The position numbers and the translations under genes were made by a program. From NCBI RefSeq assembly GCF_003129905.1, contig NZ_QFFM01000010.1, positions 1 through 64,000 of the forward strand: a stretch of 64,000 bases of DNA, given 5' to 3'. A model generated the notes under the pieces. It had not been told where the DNA came from. It saw only the letters and a program-made list of their open reading frames with translations, and searched no databases. The stretch is from Bifidobacterium callitrichidarum. Its GTDB lineage: Bacteria > Actinomycetota > Actinomycetes > Actinomycetales > Bifidobacteriaceae. Shown piece by piece: positions 35,588-45,928 of the stretch (positions are counted from its first letter, which is position 1; each line of letters starts with the position of its first letter).

Positions 35588-35890
35588 GATGGTTCCCCTT
35601 TGATGTAATTGTGTTCGCGCCGAAAGCTTCATTGGCTTCCTGCGGCTCCGTCACCGCAGCCGTGCGCGTATCTATCGATACATAGTACAGAACCGCACAA
35701 CAACGAACATCTCCGGTTGATATCGATTTGATAACGATTGCATGGGCTGGTTTCCGCCGATACGCCGACCGCAGGCGTGCAACCGCTTCAGCAACGCCGT
35801 TCAGGCAATATTCACCGTATGTGTTGGGTTTTCATGGAAAAGCTGGAAGAATGGAGCAGGACGATACCGTCCGCGATGAAAGGGGAATCA
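35588..35890. other. Divergent promoter region between gltX/small ORF and the DUF805 gene
   Basis: About 300 bases, A+T-rich in the middle (around 35670-35740), as expected for back-to-back promoters. A near-palindrome ATCTATCGATAC lies at 35670. No gene or repeat unit is seen. Confidence 0.45.
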
Positions 35891-37390
35891 ATGACTGATC
35901 CCAACAGCGTGCCGCTTCCTTCGGCACCCAACGCCCCGAATAACGGCGCTACACCGAACCCGCAGACCCCGCAGAACACCGGCAATGCCACGCCACAGTA
36001 CGGCCAATACGGCACGCCGGCACCGACTTCCGCCCCGCAGCCCGAGTACGGCGCATACGGCGCCCCGGCCTACGGCAACCAGCCCGCACAGCCCGCCTAC
36101 GGACAATACGACGCCGGCGCAGGCACTCCGTCGACCCCGGCCTATGGCCAGACCGTGCCGCCTCAGCCGAATGGCAATCCTTACGCCTCCGCGCAGCCTT
36201 CCGGGCAGTACGGCCAGCCCGCTTACGGCCAGCCCGGCGCGCCGCAATACCAGTCAGCCCCGGCCGCCCCCGGCTACGGCCAGCAGCAGCCGTACGCACA
36301 GCCCGCCGCCAATCCGTACGACCAGAACCCGTACGGCGGGCAGTCGCCGTACAACCAGGCGCCGCCGTCCTATGGTCAGTACGCCGCACCGAGCGTCCCG
36401 GCCGGCCCCGTCCCACTGGACCAGCCCTACTACGGCTGCCCGTTCCCGGAGGCGTTCCTGCGTTTCTGGAAGAAGTACATCGTGTTCTCCGGCCGCGCCT
36501 CCCGCAGCGAATACTGGTGGTGGACGCTGGCGGCCTCCGCCGTCAACATCGTGCTGAACATCCTTTCGGAGGCCACGGATGACAAGCTGGCCTTCCTGGC
36601 TACCCTGTGGGCGCTGGCGACCCTGATTCCCGGCATCGCGTTGGCGGTCCGCCGTCTGCATGACATCGATAAGCCCGGCTGGTGGGTGGCCATCTTCTAT
36701 GGCTCCATCGTCATCGGCGCGATTCTCATGACCGTGGGTGCCGGCACCGCCATTTGGGGCGGTCTCGGCGGCTTCGCGGCCGGTGATTACAGCAACCACT
36801 ACGGCACGGCGGCGGCCGGCGGCCTCGGCATCGCCGTGATCGGCGCATTGCTGACGCTGGCTGCGGGCATCGTGTTCATCGTGTTCATGGCTTTGCCGAG
36901 CAAGCCGGAAGGTGCGCGCTTCGATGTGCCCGGCGGCGCTGGTGCGTTCGGCGCTCCGGCCGGCCCGGCCGCGCCTGCCGCTCCCGCTAATGGCTACGCC
37001 CCGCAGTACGGCGCGCCCGCTCCCGCACCGGAATACGGTCAGCAGGTCCCGCCCACACCGGCGCCGGCCGTCCCGACCGTTCCGGAATACGGTCAGCCGG
37101 CCCAATCCGCACCGGCAGCGCCCCAGTATGGCCAGTCGACCCAACCTGTCTATGGACAGCCCGCGGAGACTCCTGCGGCACCTGCGGCTTCCGTTCCACT
37201 GCCCGACTATGGTCAGACGGCTCAACCCGCCGCAGCACCCTCGCCCGCGCCGACGTCGGAGTACTCCGCTCCCGCCGACGAACCCGTGAGCGACGCGACC
37301 GTGCTGTCTCCGCACGAGCCCACCTCACCTACGCCAGCCGCCCCGGCTTCCGACGACGACAACGCGCAGAAGCCTTGGCAGGGTCAGTGA
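35891..37390 (+). CDS. DUF805 membrane protein flanked by Pro/Gln/Tyr/Gly-rich repeats
   Basis: 499 residues. Residues about 20-175 and 355-480 are low-complexity, built from variants of PQYGQ, PAYGQ and AAPAYG. Between them is a DUF805 domain (about 180-345) with FSGRASRSEYWWW, ALAVRRLHDIDKPGWW and four spans. Such repeat tails occur in actinobacterial DUF805 proteins and may organise membrane complexes; the function is unknown. ATG at 35891 follows AGGGGAATCA; upstream in-frame codons lack such a site. A strong terminator follows. Confidence 0.8.
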   Translation: MTDPNSVPLPSAPNAPNNGATPNPQTPQNTGNATPQYGQYGTPAPTSAPQPEYGAYGAPAYGNQPAQPAYGQYDAGAGTPSTPAYGQTVPPQPNGNPYASAQPSGQYGQPAYGQPGAPQYQSAPAAPGYGQQQPYAQPAANPYDQNPYGGQSPYNQAPPSYGQYAAPSVPAGPVPLDQPYYGCPFPEAFLRFWKKYIVFSGRASRSEYWWWTLAASAVNIVLNILSEATDDKLAFLATLWALATLIPGIALAVRRLHDIDKPGWWVAIFYGSIVIGAILMTVGAGTAIWGGLGGFAAGDYSNHYGTAAAGGLGIAVIGALLTLAAGIVFIVFMALPSKPEGARFDVPGGAGAFGAPAGPAAPAAPANGYAPQYGAPAPAPEYGQQVPPTPAPAVPTVPEYGQPAQSAPAAPQYGQSTQPVYGQPAETPAAPAASVPLPDYGQTAQPAAAPSPAPTSEYSAPADEPVSDATVLSPHEPTSPTPAAPASDDDNAQKPWQGQ

Positions 37391-37410
37391 AACTGACTGA
37401 TTGACATAGC

Positions 37411-37449
37411 AAATTGGCCTCCGTCCGATAAGGAACGGAGGCCAATTTT
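37411..37449 (+). terminator. Terminator after the DUF805 gene
   Basis: AAATTGGCCTCCGT (37411-37424) pairs with ACGGAGGCCAATTT (37435-37448) and is followed by TTTG. Confidence 0.85.
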
Positions 37450-37453
37450 TGTT

Positions 37454-37577
37454 GGCTTTGGTTAAACCAAGATTGACATGAATCCCCTTGGACTACCCCT
37501 CAGTCGGCTTCGCCGCCAGCTCCCCTGACAAGGGGAGCCAAGAATAAGGGGCATGTCAATCTTGGTTTAACAGAGCC
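37454..37577. repeat. Dispersed repeat, best-preserved type A unit
   Basis: 124 bases. The left terminus GGCTTTGGTTAAACCAAGAT and the right terminus, ending AACAGAGCC, are near-perfect inverted repeats of about 26 bases. The core palindromes are intact. It lies between the convergent DUF805 and nagA genes. Confidence 0.85.
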
Positions 37578-37603
37578 ATTTTGTTTATTGGAGCACGCAT
37601 ACG

Positions 37604-38905
37604 TTACTTCACCTGGCGGCCGGCGCACCACACGTGTTGGGCGGCCCAGTCGGCGGGGTCGAGGAGGTTGAGGTCGGCGGCGTATCCGGGGGCGATGAGG
37701 CCGAGCGGCGTACCGGTGACGGGGTTGGCCCGGTCGAATCCGAAGGCGCGTGCCGGGGTGAGGGTGGCGGACTCGACTGCGGCGACGGGGCTGAAGCCGA
37801 GTTCGTTGACCGCGCGCTGGACCGCGACCTCCAGGGTGAGCGTGGAGCCGGCGATGGCGCCGTTGGATACGAGTCGGGCGTGGCCGTCGATGACGTTCAC
37901 GTCGAGTTCGCCGAGCTTGTACGCGCCGTCGGGGCAGTCGGTGGCGGCCATGGCGTCGGTGACGAACGCGATGCGGTGGGGCGCCAGTCCAAAGCCGAGC
38001 TTGACCATCGGGTTCTGGACGTGGAAGCCGTCGTTGATGAGCTCGATGGTGACGCGCGGGTCCTCGACGGCGGCCGGGATGGGGCCGGGTTCGCGGTGGT
38101 GCAGGCCGTTCATCGCGTTGAACATGTGGGTCATGATGCCGGCGCCCGCGTCGAAGCCGGCCTGGGCGGTGGCGTAGTCGGCGTCGCAGTGGCCGACCGC
38201 AGGCACCACGCCGGCGGAAGCGAACTGCTTGATGGCGCCGATGCCGTGCTCCAGTTCGGGGGCGATGGTGATCTGGCGGATGCAGCCAATCTTGCCGACG
38301 GCGGGGTCGGCGCCCGAGGCGTCGAGCATGCGGTCCACGAGTTCGGGCACCGGGTCCTTGAGGCAGTTCGGATCGTGCGCACCTTTGCGCTTCAGGGCGA
38401 GGAACGGGCCTTCGAGATGGCAGCCAAGGATGTCGGGGCGGGTGGCCATCTTCTCGCGCACGGTGCGGATGTTGCGGCAGATCACGTCCATCGGGTTGGT
38501 GATGAGCGAGAGCACCTGGCGGGTGGTGCCGTGCACCGCGTGGCCGGCGCGGGCCACGTCGATGCCGTCGGGACCGTCGTCGAAGCTCTTCTCCCAGGCG
38601 CCGTGGGCGTGGATGTCCACGTAGCCGGGCGTGAGGATACGGCCGCCCGCGTCGATCACCTCGCCGGAGCGGGAGGCCGGGTCGATGCCGACCGTGCGGC
38701 AGGCGTGCTCGAACGTCTCCTCGCCGGTGCCGTCCGCGGCGGCGGAGCCCGTGGCCACGATCACGCCACGCGAGTCCGAAACCACCCAGTAGCCGGATTG
38801 CTCGCCGCGGGCGTCCACCTTGCGCGCCCCTCGAATCGCGACCGGCTTGGCCTCGCCTTCCAGCACTGCCGTCACGCGCGCGACGATTTCACTTCTGTCC
38901 GTCAT
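37604..38905 (-). CDS. nagA: N-acetylglucosamine-6-phosphate deacetylase
   Basis: 433 residues. Removes acetate from GlcNAc-6-P to give glucosamine-6-P. Metal and substrate motifs are present: YVDIHAHG, GCHLEGPFL, VGHCDADY, THMFNAMNGLHHREPG and FVTDAMAA. An N-terminal stretch of about 50 residues precedes the usual family start. CAGGAAAC precedes the ATG at 38905; the frame is open to 39016 but enters the intergenic array. It is downstream of nagB on the same strand, with a 349-base gap filled by a periodic array. Confidence 0.95.
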   Translation of the reverse strand: MTDRSEIVARVTAVLEGEAKPVAIRGARKVDARGEQSGYWVVSDSRGVIVATGSAAADGTGEETFEHACRTVGIDPASRSGEVIDAGGRILTPGYVDIHAHGAWEKSFDDGPDGIDVARAGHAVHGTTRQVLSLITNPMDVICRNIRTVREKMATRPDILGCHLEGPFLALKRKGAHDPNCLKDPVPELVDRMLDASGADPAVGKIGCIRQITIAPELEHGIGAIKQFASAGVVPAVGHCDADYATAQAGFDAGAGIMTHMFNAMNGLHHREPGPIPAAVEDPRVTIELINDGFHVQNPMVKLGFGLAPHRIAFVTDAMAATDCPDGAYKLGELDVNVIDGHARLVSNGAIAGSTLTLEVAVQRAVNELGFSPVAAVESATLTPARAFGFDRANPVTGTPLGLIAPGYAADLNLLDPADWAAQHVWCAGRQVK

Positions 38906-38984
38906 GTTTCCTGATGCTCCTTTGCCTGAAAACCACTTGGCTCTACCCAATACACCATAATTCCTGCCCCTACACGCGCGATTC

Positions 38985-39235
38985 GCCCATATCGGCCTTG
39001 CCGGGGCGGAAAACACTGCCCCGGCAAGAGGTATTCGCCGTTATTCGGCCTTCCGGGGCAGACATCTTGCCCCGCCGGCCGGTTTTCAGCACAATTCGGC
39101 ACGCGGGGGCAACAACCGATATCCCGCAAAACCGCGCCATTCCGCCAAATCGGCGTCGCAGCGCATACAGGGCCCGGAATCGGGGTTGCCCCGGCGGCCG
39201 GTTTCATGACGAAACGAAGCCGCCGGGGCAACCAG
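38985..39235. repeat. Degenerate ~52-bp periodic GGGGCA/TGCCCC array, locus 2
   Basis: The phrase TTCGGC or ATCGGC recurs at about 38993, 39046, 39097 and 39151 (steps 53, 51, 54). Each unit then carries a GGGGC...GCCCC element, for example GCCGGGGC with TGCCCCGGC at 39000-39025 and TTCCGGGGCA with TTGCCCCG at 39051-39075. The array fills the gap between nagB and nagA and could act on the shared transcript. It has the same pattern as loci near 1.1-1.3 kb and 55.5-55.7 kb. Confidence 0.65.
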
Positions 39236-39254
39236 TCACACTACGATCCGCCGA

Positions 39255-40067
39255 TCAGATGCCCTGCCAGGCCGGCTTGTGGGCGAAGGCGTAGCGGTAG
39301 TAGTCCTTGTGGCGCAGGCGGCTCGCGGCCTCCTCGTCGATGATGATCGTGGCGTGCGGGTGCAGCTGCAGCGCGGAGGCCGGGCAGAACGCGGACACGC
39401 CGCCCTCGACGGTCTCCTCGATGGCCTCGGCCTTGCCTGCACCGAACGCGAGCAGCACGAGGTGACGGGCCTTCAACACCGTGCCGATGCCCTGCGTGAT
39501 GCAGTGGGTGGGCACCTGGTTGATGTCGTTGTCGAAGAAGCGAGCGTTGTCGATGCGGGTCTGCTCGGCCAGGGTCTTCACGCGCGTGCCGGACGCGAGG
39601 GAGGAGCCGGGCTCGTTGAAGCCGATGTGGCCGTCGGTGCCGATGCCGAGGATCTGCACGTCGATGCCGCCCGCGGCCTCGATCGCCGCGTCGTAGGCCG
39701 GGCCGGCGGCGGCGATCTTGTCGCCGTCCTCCAGCGGGGCACCGTTCAGCACGTCGCCGGGCACATGGACCTTCTCCGGGTCGAGGCCGAGCGGCTCCAC
39801 AACCGTGCGGTGGATGGTGGAGTGGTAGGACTCCGGGTGGGTCAGCGGCAGGCCCAAGTACTCGTCCAGCGCGAAGCCACGCACCTTGGAGACGTCGATG
39901 TGCTCCTCGTGCACGATCTTGGCGAGGGCGCGGTAGGCGGCCAGCGGGCTGGAACCGGTGGCCAGACCCAGCACCGCGTCCGGCTTGGCCTTGATGAGGT
40001 CCGCGACGCAACGGCCGTAGATCTCGCCGGCCTCCTCCTCGTTCTTGACGATAATCACTTCAGCCAT
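39255..40067 (-). CDS. nagB: Glucosamine-6-phosphate deaminase
   Basis: 270 residues. Converts glucosamine-6-P to fructose-6-P and ammonia. Family motifs are present: LGLATGSSPLAAYRAL near 31-46, FALDEYLGL, GIGTDGHIGFNEPGSSL and ITQGIGTVLKARH. ATG at 40067 follows AAAGGAATCCAATC. It is the third gene of the nahK-like/galT/nagB/nagA series, separated from galT by a long repeat. Confidence 0.96.
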   Translation of the reverse strand: MAEVIIVKNEEEAGEIYGRCVADLIKAKPDAVLGLATGSSPLAAYRALAKIVHEEHIDVSKVRGFALDEYLGLPLTHPESYHSTIHRTVVEPLGLDPEKVHVPGDVLNGAPLEDGDKIAAAGPAYDAAIEAAGGIDVQILGIGTDGHIGFNEPGSSLASGTRVKTLAEQTRIDNARFFDNDINQVPTHCITQGIGTVLKARHLVLLAFGAGKAEAIEETVEGGVSAFCPASALQLHPHATIIIDEEAASRLRHKDYYRYAFAHKPAWQGI

Positions 40068-40149
40068 GATTGGATTCCTTTCTTGATTCCGATGGGTAAT
40101 CGGTACGTTTTTCGATGGTGATGGTGCAGAGACGGGAACTTCCTCGAGC

Positions 40150-40294
40150 ACTCCCCTCAGTCGGCTTCGCCCGCTCGTCCGCAATGAGGGACGAACTCCG
40201 TTCGCGTCGTGTTGACTCGACTGTCGTCTCGCACATTGCCTACAAACAGCTCTGCTGTTTGCCTCACGGCAATGTCCTCAGAGAGGGGAGCCGA
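40150..40294. repeat. Dispersed repeat, long variant, between galT and nagB
   Basis: A type B outer stem (ACTCCCCTCAGTCGG... GAGAGGGGAGCC) surrounds the 90-base middle with AAACAGCTCTGCTGTTT. It lies 13 bases beyond the galT stop codon and 82 bases before nagB, so it probably sits inside the operon transcript. Confidence 0.75.
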
Positions 40295-40306
40295 GAAAGA
40301 GGGCAA

Positions 40307-42009
40307 CTACTGTCGGACGAAGCCGAGAGCTTCGAGGAAGCTCACGGTGGTGTGCTTGTCCTTGAAGACGGCGGTGTTGCCCAAGATGCGTTCGCACACA
40401 CTGCCAAGCTCGTCCTGCACGGCCGCGTGGATCGCATCACGGTTACGGTTGCCGTCGAGCGCGGCGGCAAGTTCGGACCACTGCAGCTGGAAGTCGGCGC
40501 AATCCTCAGGCAGCCCCTCGCCGGCGGCGAGCGCGTCCTCCAGTTTGCCGAGCTGTTCGACCAGTCGTCCGGGCAGGATGAACAGGCCCTGCGCCTCAAT
40601 CAGACCAATCGGCTCCTGCTTGATGGGCCAGAATTCGGGGTGCGCGTGGAAAATACCTTCCGGGTACTGCTCACTGACGGCGTTGTTGCGGAAGATGAGG
40701 CTCATCTCGTAGCCGCGGTCGGTGATGATGGCACTCGGCGATACTGCGGACTGGCGGTTGCCGTCCACGTCATGGCTGGCGATATCCGCCGCCGCATCGT
40801 CGTAGCCCTGCCATGCGAGGCGGATCCTGTCGCTGACCTCCACGATGGCATCGCGGTTTTTGGAGACCACGCGCGCGGCGGTGCCGGGCCAGTCGAGGAT
40901 CTCGACCACGGTGTCCGGGAAGTCCGGCACAGCGAACGTGGCCCAGGCCGCGGCCTTGTGCATCGGCAGCAGTTCGCCGCCGCCCTGATAGTGGTCGTGG
41001 GCGAGCACCGAGCCGCCGATGCGCGGCAACGCGGCGTTACAGCCCAGGAAGTAGCCGGGGAAGCGATCCACGAAGTCGAGCAGGTGGCCGAAGGTGTCGC
41101 GGTCCACATGCATCGGCGTGTGCGTGCGGTTCACGCAGATGCCGTGCTGGTGGAAGTAGCCGTACGGTGAGAACTGCCAGAACCATTCCTCACCGCCAAG
41201 CGTGACCGGGATGGTGCGTAGCGTGCGCTTGTTGCGGCCCGCGAAGCCCTCGTTCTCATGGCAGATGGTGCACTTCGGGTAGCCGCCGGCCACCGAATTG
41301 CCGGCCGCCGCCTTCTTCATGTTCTTGAATTCGGGCTTGGCCATGTTGATGGTGATGACCAGTCCGTGCGAGTCGAAGCGAGGATTCTTGTCGAGCACGG
41401 CCTTCTTGACATAGTTGTTGGCCACGCAGTAGCGGTAGAACCAGTGCATGGCCTCCATGCCGCCGTCGGTGCCTTCCGTCTCCTCGAAGCTGTCTTCGAT
41501 GGAGGACGGCGTGCCAGAAAGCAGGCCCATGACGATGTCCGCGTAGACCGGGCCTTCATCCGGCTCAAACAGTCCGGCCGCGACCGCGGCGGTGCGGAAG
41601 TCGGCGAGGAGGGTGTTGGGGTAGGCGTAGCCGCCGGCGGGAGCGTCGGAAGCAGTACCGTCTCTTCCCCGGTCAGCTTCGCCGCCAGCCTGACCCGCAA
41701 TTCCGGAGCCTTCGGCCGGCATATCGGCTCGACTGGCGTCTCGCACCTTGCCTACAGAGAGTCCACCGGACTCTCTGCTCAACGGCAAGGTCCCGTCAGA
41801 GAGGACCGAGGTATTTAATGCGCCGTACGAATCCAGACCGAACAACTCGAAGATGCGGTTGCGGGTCCAGTCGGCGTCGCGGGCGTCCAAGTCAAGGTTG
41901 CGCTCGGCGTAGGCCACCAGCGCGTCGATGGAGGCGTACACCCCGGCGAGCGCGGCCTGAGCATCGGCCGGGATACCGGTCTGCACGCCGGCTTCGTGTT
42001 CCACGGCCA

Positions 42010-42010
<1 letters not shown>
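40307..42010 (-). CDS. galT: UTP/UDP-glucose-hexose-1-phosphate uridylyltransferase carrying a repeat-derived insert
   Basis: 567 residues; Firmicutes/bifidobacterial GalT proteins I know of are about 490-520. Transfers UMP between UDP-glucose and hexose-1-phosphate. Family features are VLDKNPRFDSHGLVITINM, ICHENEGFAGR, FWQFSPYGYFHQHG and GGSVLAHDHYQGG. Residues about 67-117 (41660-41810) are encoded by a long-variant dispersed repeat, in frame and without a stop, inserted between the N-terminal helical part and the conserved body. The ATG overlaps the stop of the upstream kinase gene by one base. Catalytic motifs lie outside the insert, so activity is plausible. Confidence 0.88.
41660..41810. 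repeat. Dispersed repeat, long variant, in frame inside galT
   Basis: The homology to the copy at 49729-49877 is clear: GGCTCGACTGGCGTCTCGCA, then CTTGCCTACAGAG and ACGGCAAGGTCC match conserved positions of the middle part. The outer stem has lost its runs of C (CTTCCCCGGTCAGC; AGAGAGGACCGAG). It contributes about 50 codons, rich in Gly, Ser, Arg, Asp and Ala. Confidence 0.8.
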
Positions 42011-44338
<2,328 letters not shown>

Positions 44339-44380
44339 AAGGCCGGAGACCATGCCGTCATGGAGCGGCGCACCAGATGA

Positions 44381-45751
44381 TCATTCGCGCAGAAACCACT
44401 TCCAAGCCGGAATCTGTTTGATCACCAAGCCGTCCTGCTCATAGTCACGTTCCGCGCCCTCGCCCACAATAATGACGCCCTCGTTGAGGCCATGCTCCGC
44501 CATCATCTCCCACAGCGCGCGCGTCTCTCGCTTGACCGTCGCGTCGTCGTTCATGTTCGCCGTGACCTGGTAGAGCTCATACGTCTCACTTTCCAAAGCG
44601 TCGCCTACCACGAAATCGATTTCGTATGCATGCTCGCCCGTATGGCATGAAGCGATGCCGTCACGCCGGAACCCCACGTTGCGGCGGCGCAGTTCCAGAT
44701 ACACCGCTTCCTCCAAACGCTGTCCATCATCACGCATGACCGCACTGGACGAGGCCGCGGCGAGACCGGGATCAATGGCGTACACCTTGGGCACCGCGGT
44801 GCTCCGCTCGCTGAGCGACATGGACAATTCCCGTACGCGGAACAGCAGATAGGCGTCCTCGAAATAACCGATAAGATCCCCGAGTAATTCACGACTGGTC
44901 GGCAGCCCGACAGAACGCAGGTCATTCTCCACCTTGCGCAATGACAATTGCCGGCCATTGGAGCCCAAGGCGCGCCGGGCCAGCGCGGATGCGACCCGGG
45001 GACGTGAGACGTTATGACGTTCGACCACATCGCGCAGCACCACACGCTGCACATACGACTGCAACAGGGCGATCCGCTGTGGAACGGGAAGATCCTGCAC
45101 CGCCGGGAAACCGCCGACCGTCAGATAATCATTCAGGCCCCGCTGCAAAGCGAGACGTTCCTCGAACGAATAGTTTCCCGTAGAGGCATCACGGTCATCC
45201 AACCGTTCAGCGGAAACGATCCCGCGCGCCCGGACGAACTCACGGAACGAATACGGCAACAGCTCGAAATCCAGTGCGCGACCGCGGAATTCCGTGGCGA
45301 TCTCGCGCGACAACATCTTGGACGAGGACCCACTGACGTAAATCGTGGCCTTCGTGCCATCCACGATGCGGCGCAGCCACGCGCCCCAATCGCGCATTTC
45401 CTGCAGCTCGTCGAAGAACAGGTACGCACCTTCCCGAAGAGCTTCGGGATGAGCAGTGTAAAACGCCTCCAATACCTCGTCACCCGTAGCCGGCGTAATC
45501 ACTCCCAGCCGGTCGTCCTCGAAATTGAAGTAGCAGATGCGATTCCATGGAACACCCAAACGATGCAGCGATTCCATTTCCTGAAACAACCGATAACTTT
45601 TGCCGCTTCGACGCATGCCAGTCACGACTTTGACCAGATTGCCCGCCTTGGGTGTCAACGGTGCGCCCAGATCCAAATCTCGTGCGACGATTGGCTGGAA
45701 ATCGGCGATATCGAAGCTTTCCAGCTTTTCCGCGATCACTGGATTAGACAT
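44381..45751 (-). CDS. AAA ATPase with DUF4143-type C-terminal domain
   Basis: 456 residues. Walker A GMRRSGKSYRL near 45-55, Walker B YLFFDELQEM and sensor VSGSSSKM are followed by the REFVRARG and later EEAVYLELRRR motifs typical of the archaeal-type AAA_14/DUF4143 family, often with a nuclease-like C-terminus (YEIDFVV). The function of the family is not established. ATG at 45751 follows GGGAGGGTGATC; a GTG at 45757 is too close. A near-perfect inverted repeat lies in its promoter. It has more low-GC codons than its neighbours, which may hint at acquisition. Confidence 0.82.
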   Translation of the reverse strand: MSNPVIAEKLESFDIADFQPIVARDLDLGAPLTPKAGNLVKVVTGMRRSGKSYRLFQEMESLHRLGVPWNRICYFNFEDDRLGVITPATGDEVLEAFYTAHPEALREGAYLFFDELQEMRDWGAWLRRIVDGTKATIYVSGSSSKMLSREIATEFRGRALDFELLPYSFREFVRARGIVSAERLDDRDASTGNYSFEERLALQRGLNDYLTVGGFPAVQDLPVPQRIALLQSYVQRVVLRDVVERHNVSRPRVASALARRALGSNGRQLSLRKVENDLRSVGLPTSRELLGDLIGYFEDAYLLFRVRELSMSLSERSTAVPKVYAIDPGLAAASSSAVMRDDGQRLEEAVYLELRRRNVGFRRDGIASCHTGEHAYEIDFVVGDALESETYELYQVTANMNDDATVKRETRALWEMMAEHGLNEGVIIVGEGAERDYEQDGLVIKQIPAWKWFLRE

Positions 45752-45775
45752 GATCACCCTCCCAAGAAAACAGAA

Positions 45776-45828
45776 CTGGTAACTTTACTTTACCAATCTG
45801 CGCAAAACTGGCAAAGCAAAGTTACCAG
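45776..45828. promoter_or_regulatory. 20-bp inverted repeat upstream of the DUF4143 ATPase
   Basis: CTGGTAACTTTACTTTACCA (45776-45795) and TGGCAAAGCAAAGTTACCAG (45809-45828) are inverted copies matching at 18 of 20 positions, 13 bases apart, ending 25 bases before the start codon. It could be an operator in or near the promoter, or a leader hairpin. Confidence 0.6.
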
Positions 45829-45928
45829 CCTTACGCAAAATTGAGTACATACCGTTGCCGGACTGTCTTTGTCGCACACTCAAAAGCAGAACGCGCGACG
45901 AAAGGTATCGCTTACCGCCACCGTTCAG

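Noticed and set aside
38985-39235. Possible CRISPR array
   Set aside because: The spacing is regular, but the repeated blocks are only 6-10 bases and degenerate, intervening sequence is partly similar, and no cas gene is present.
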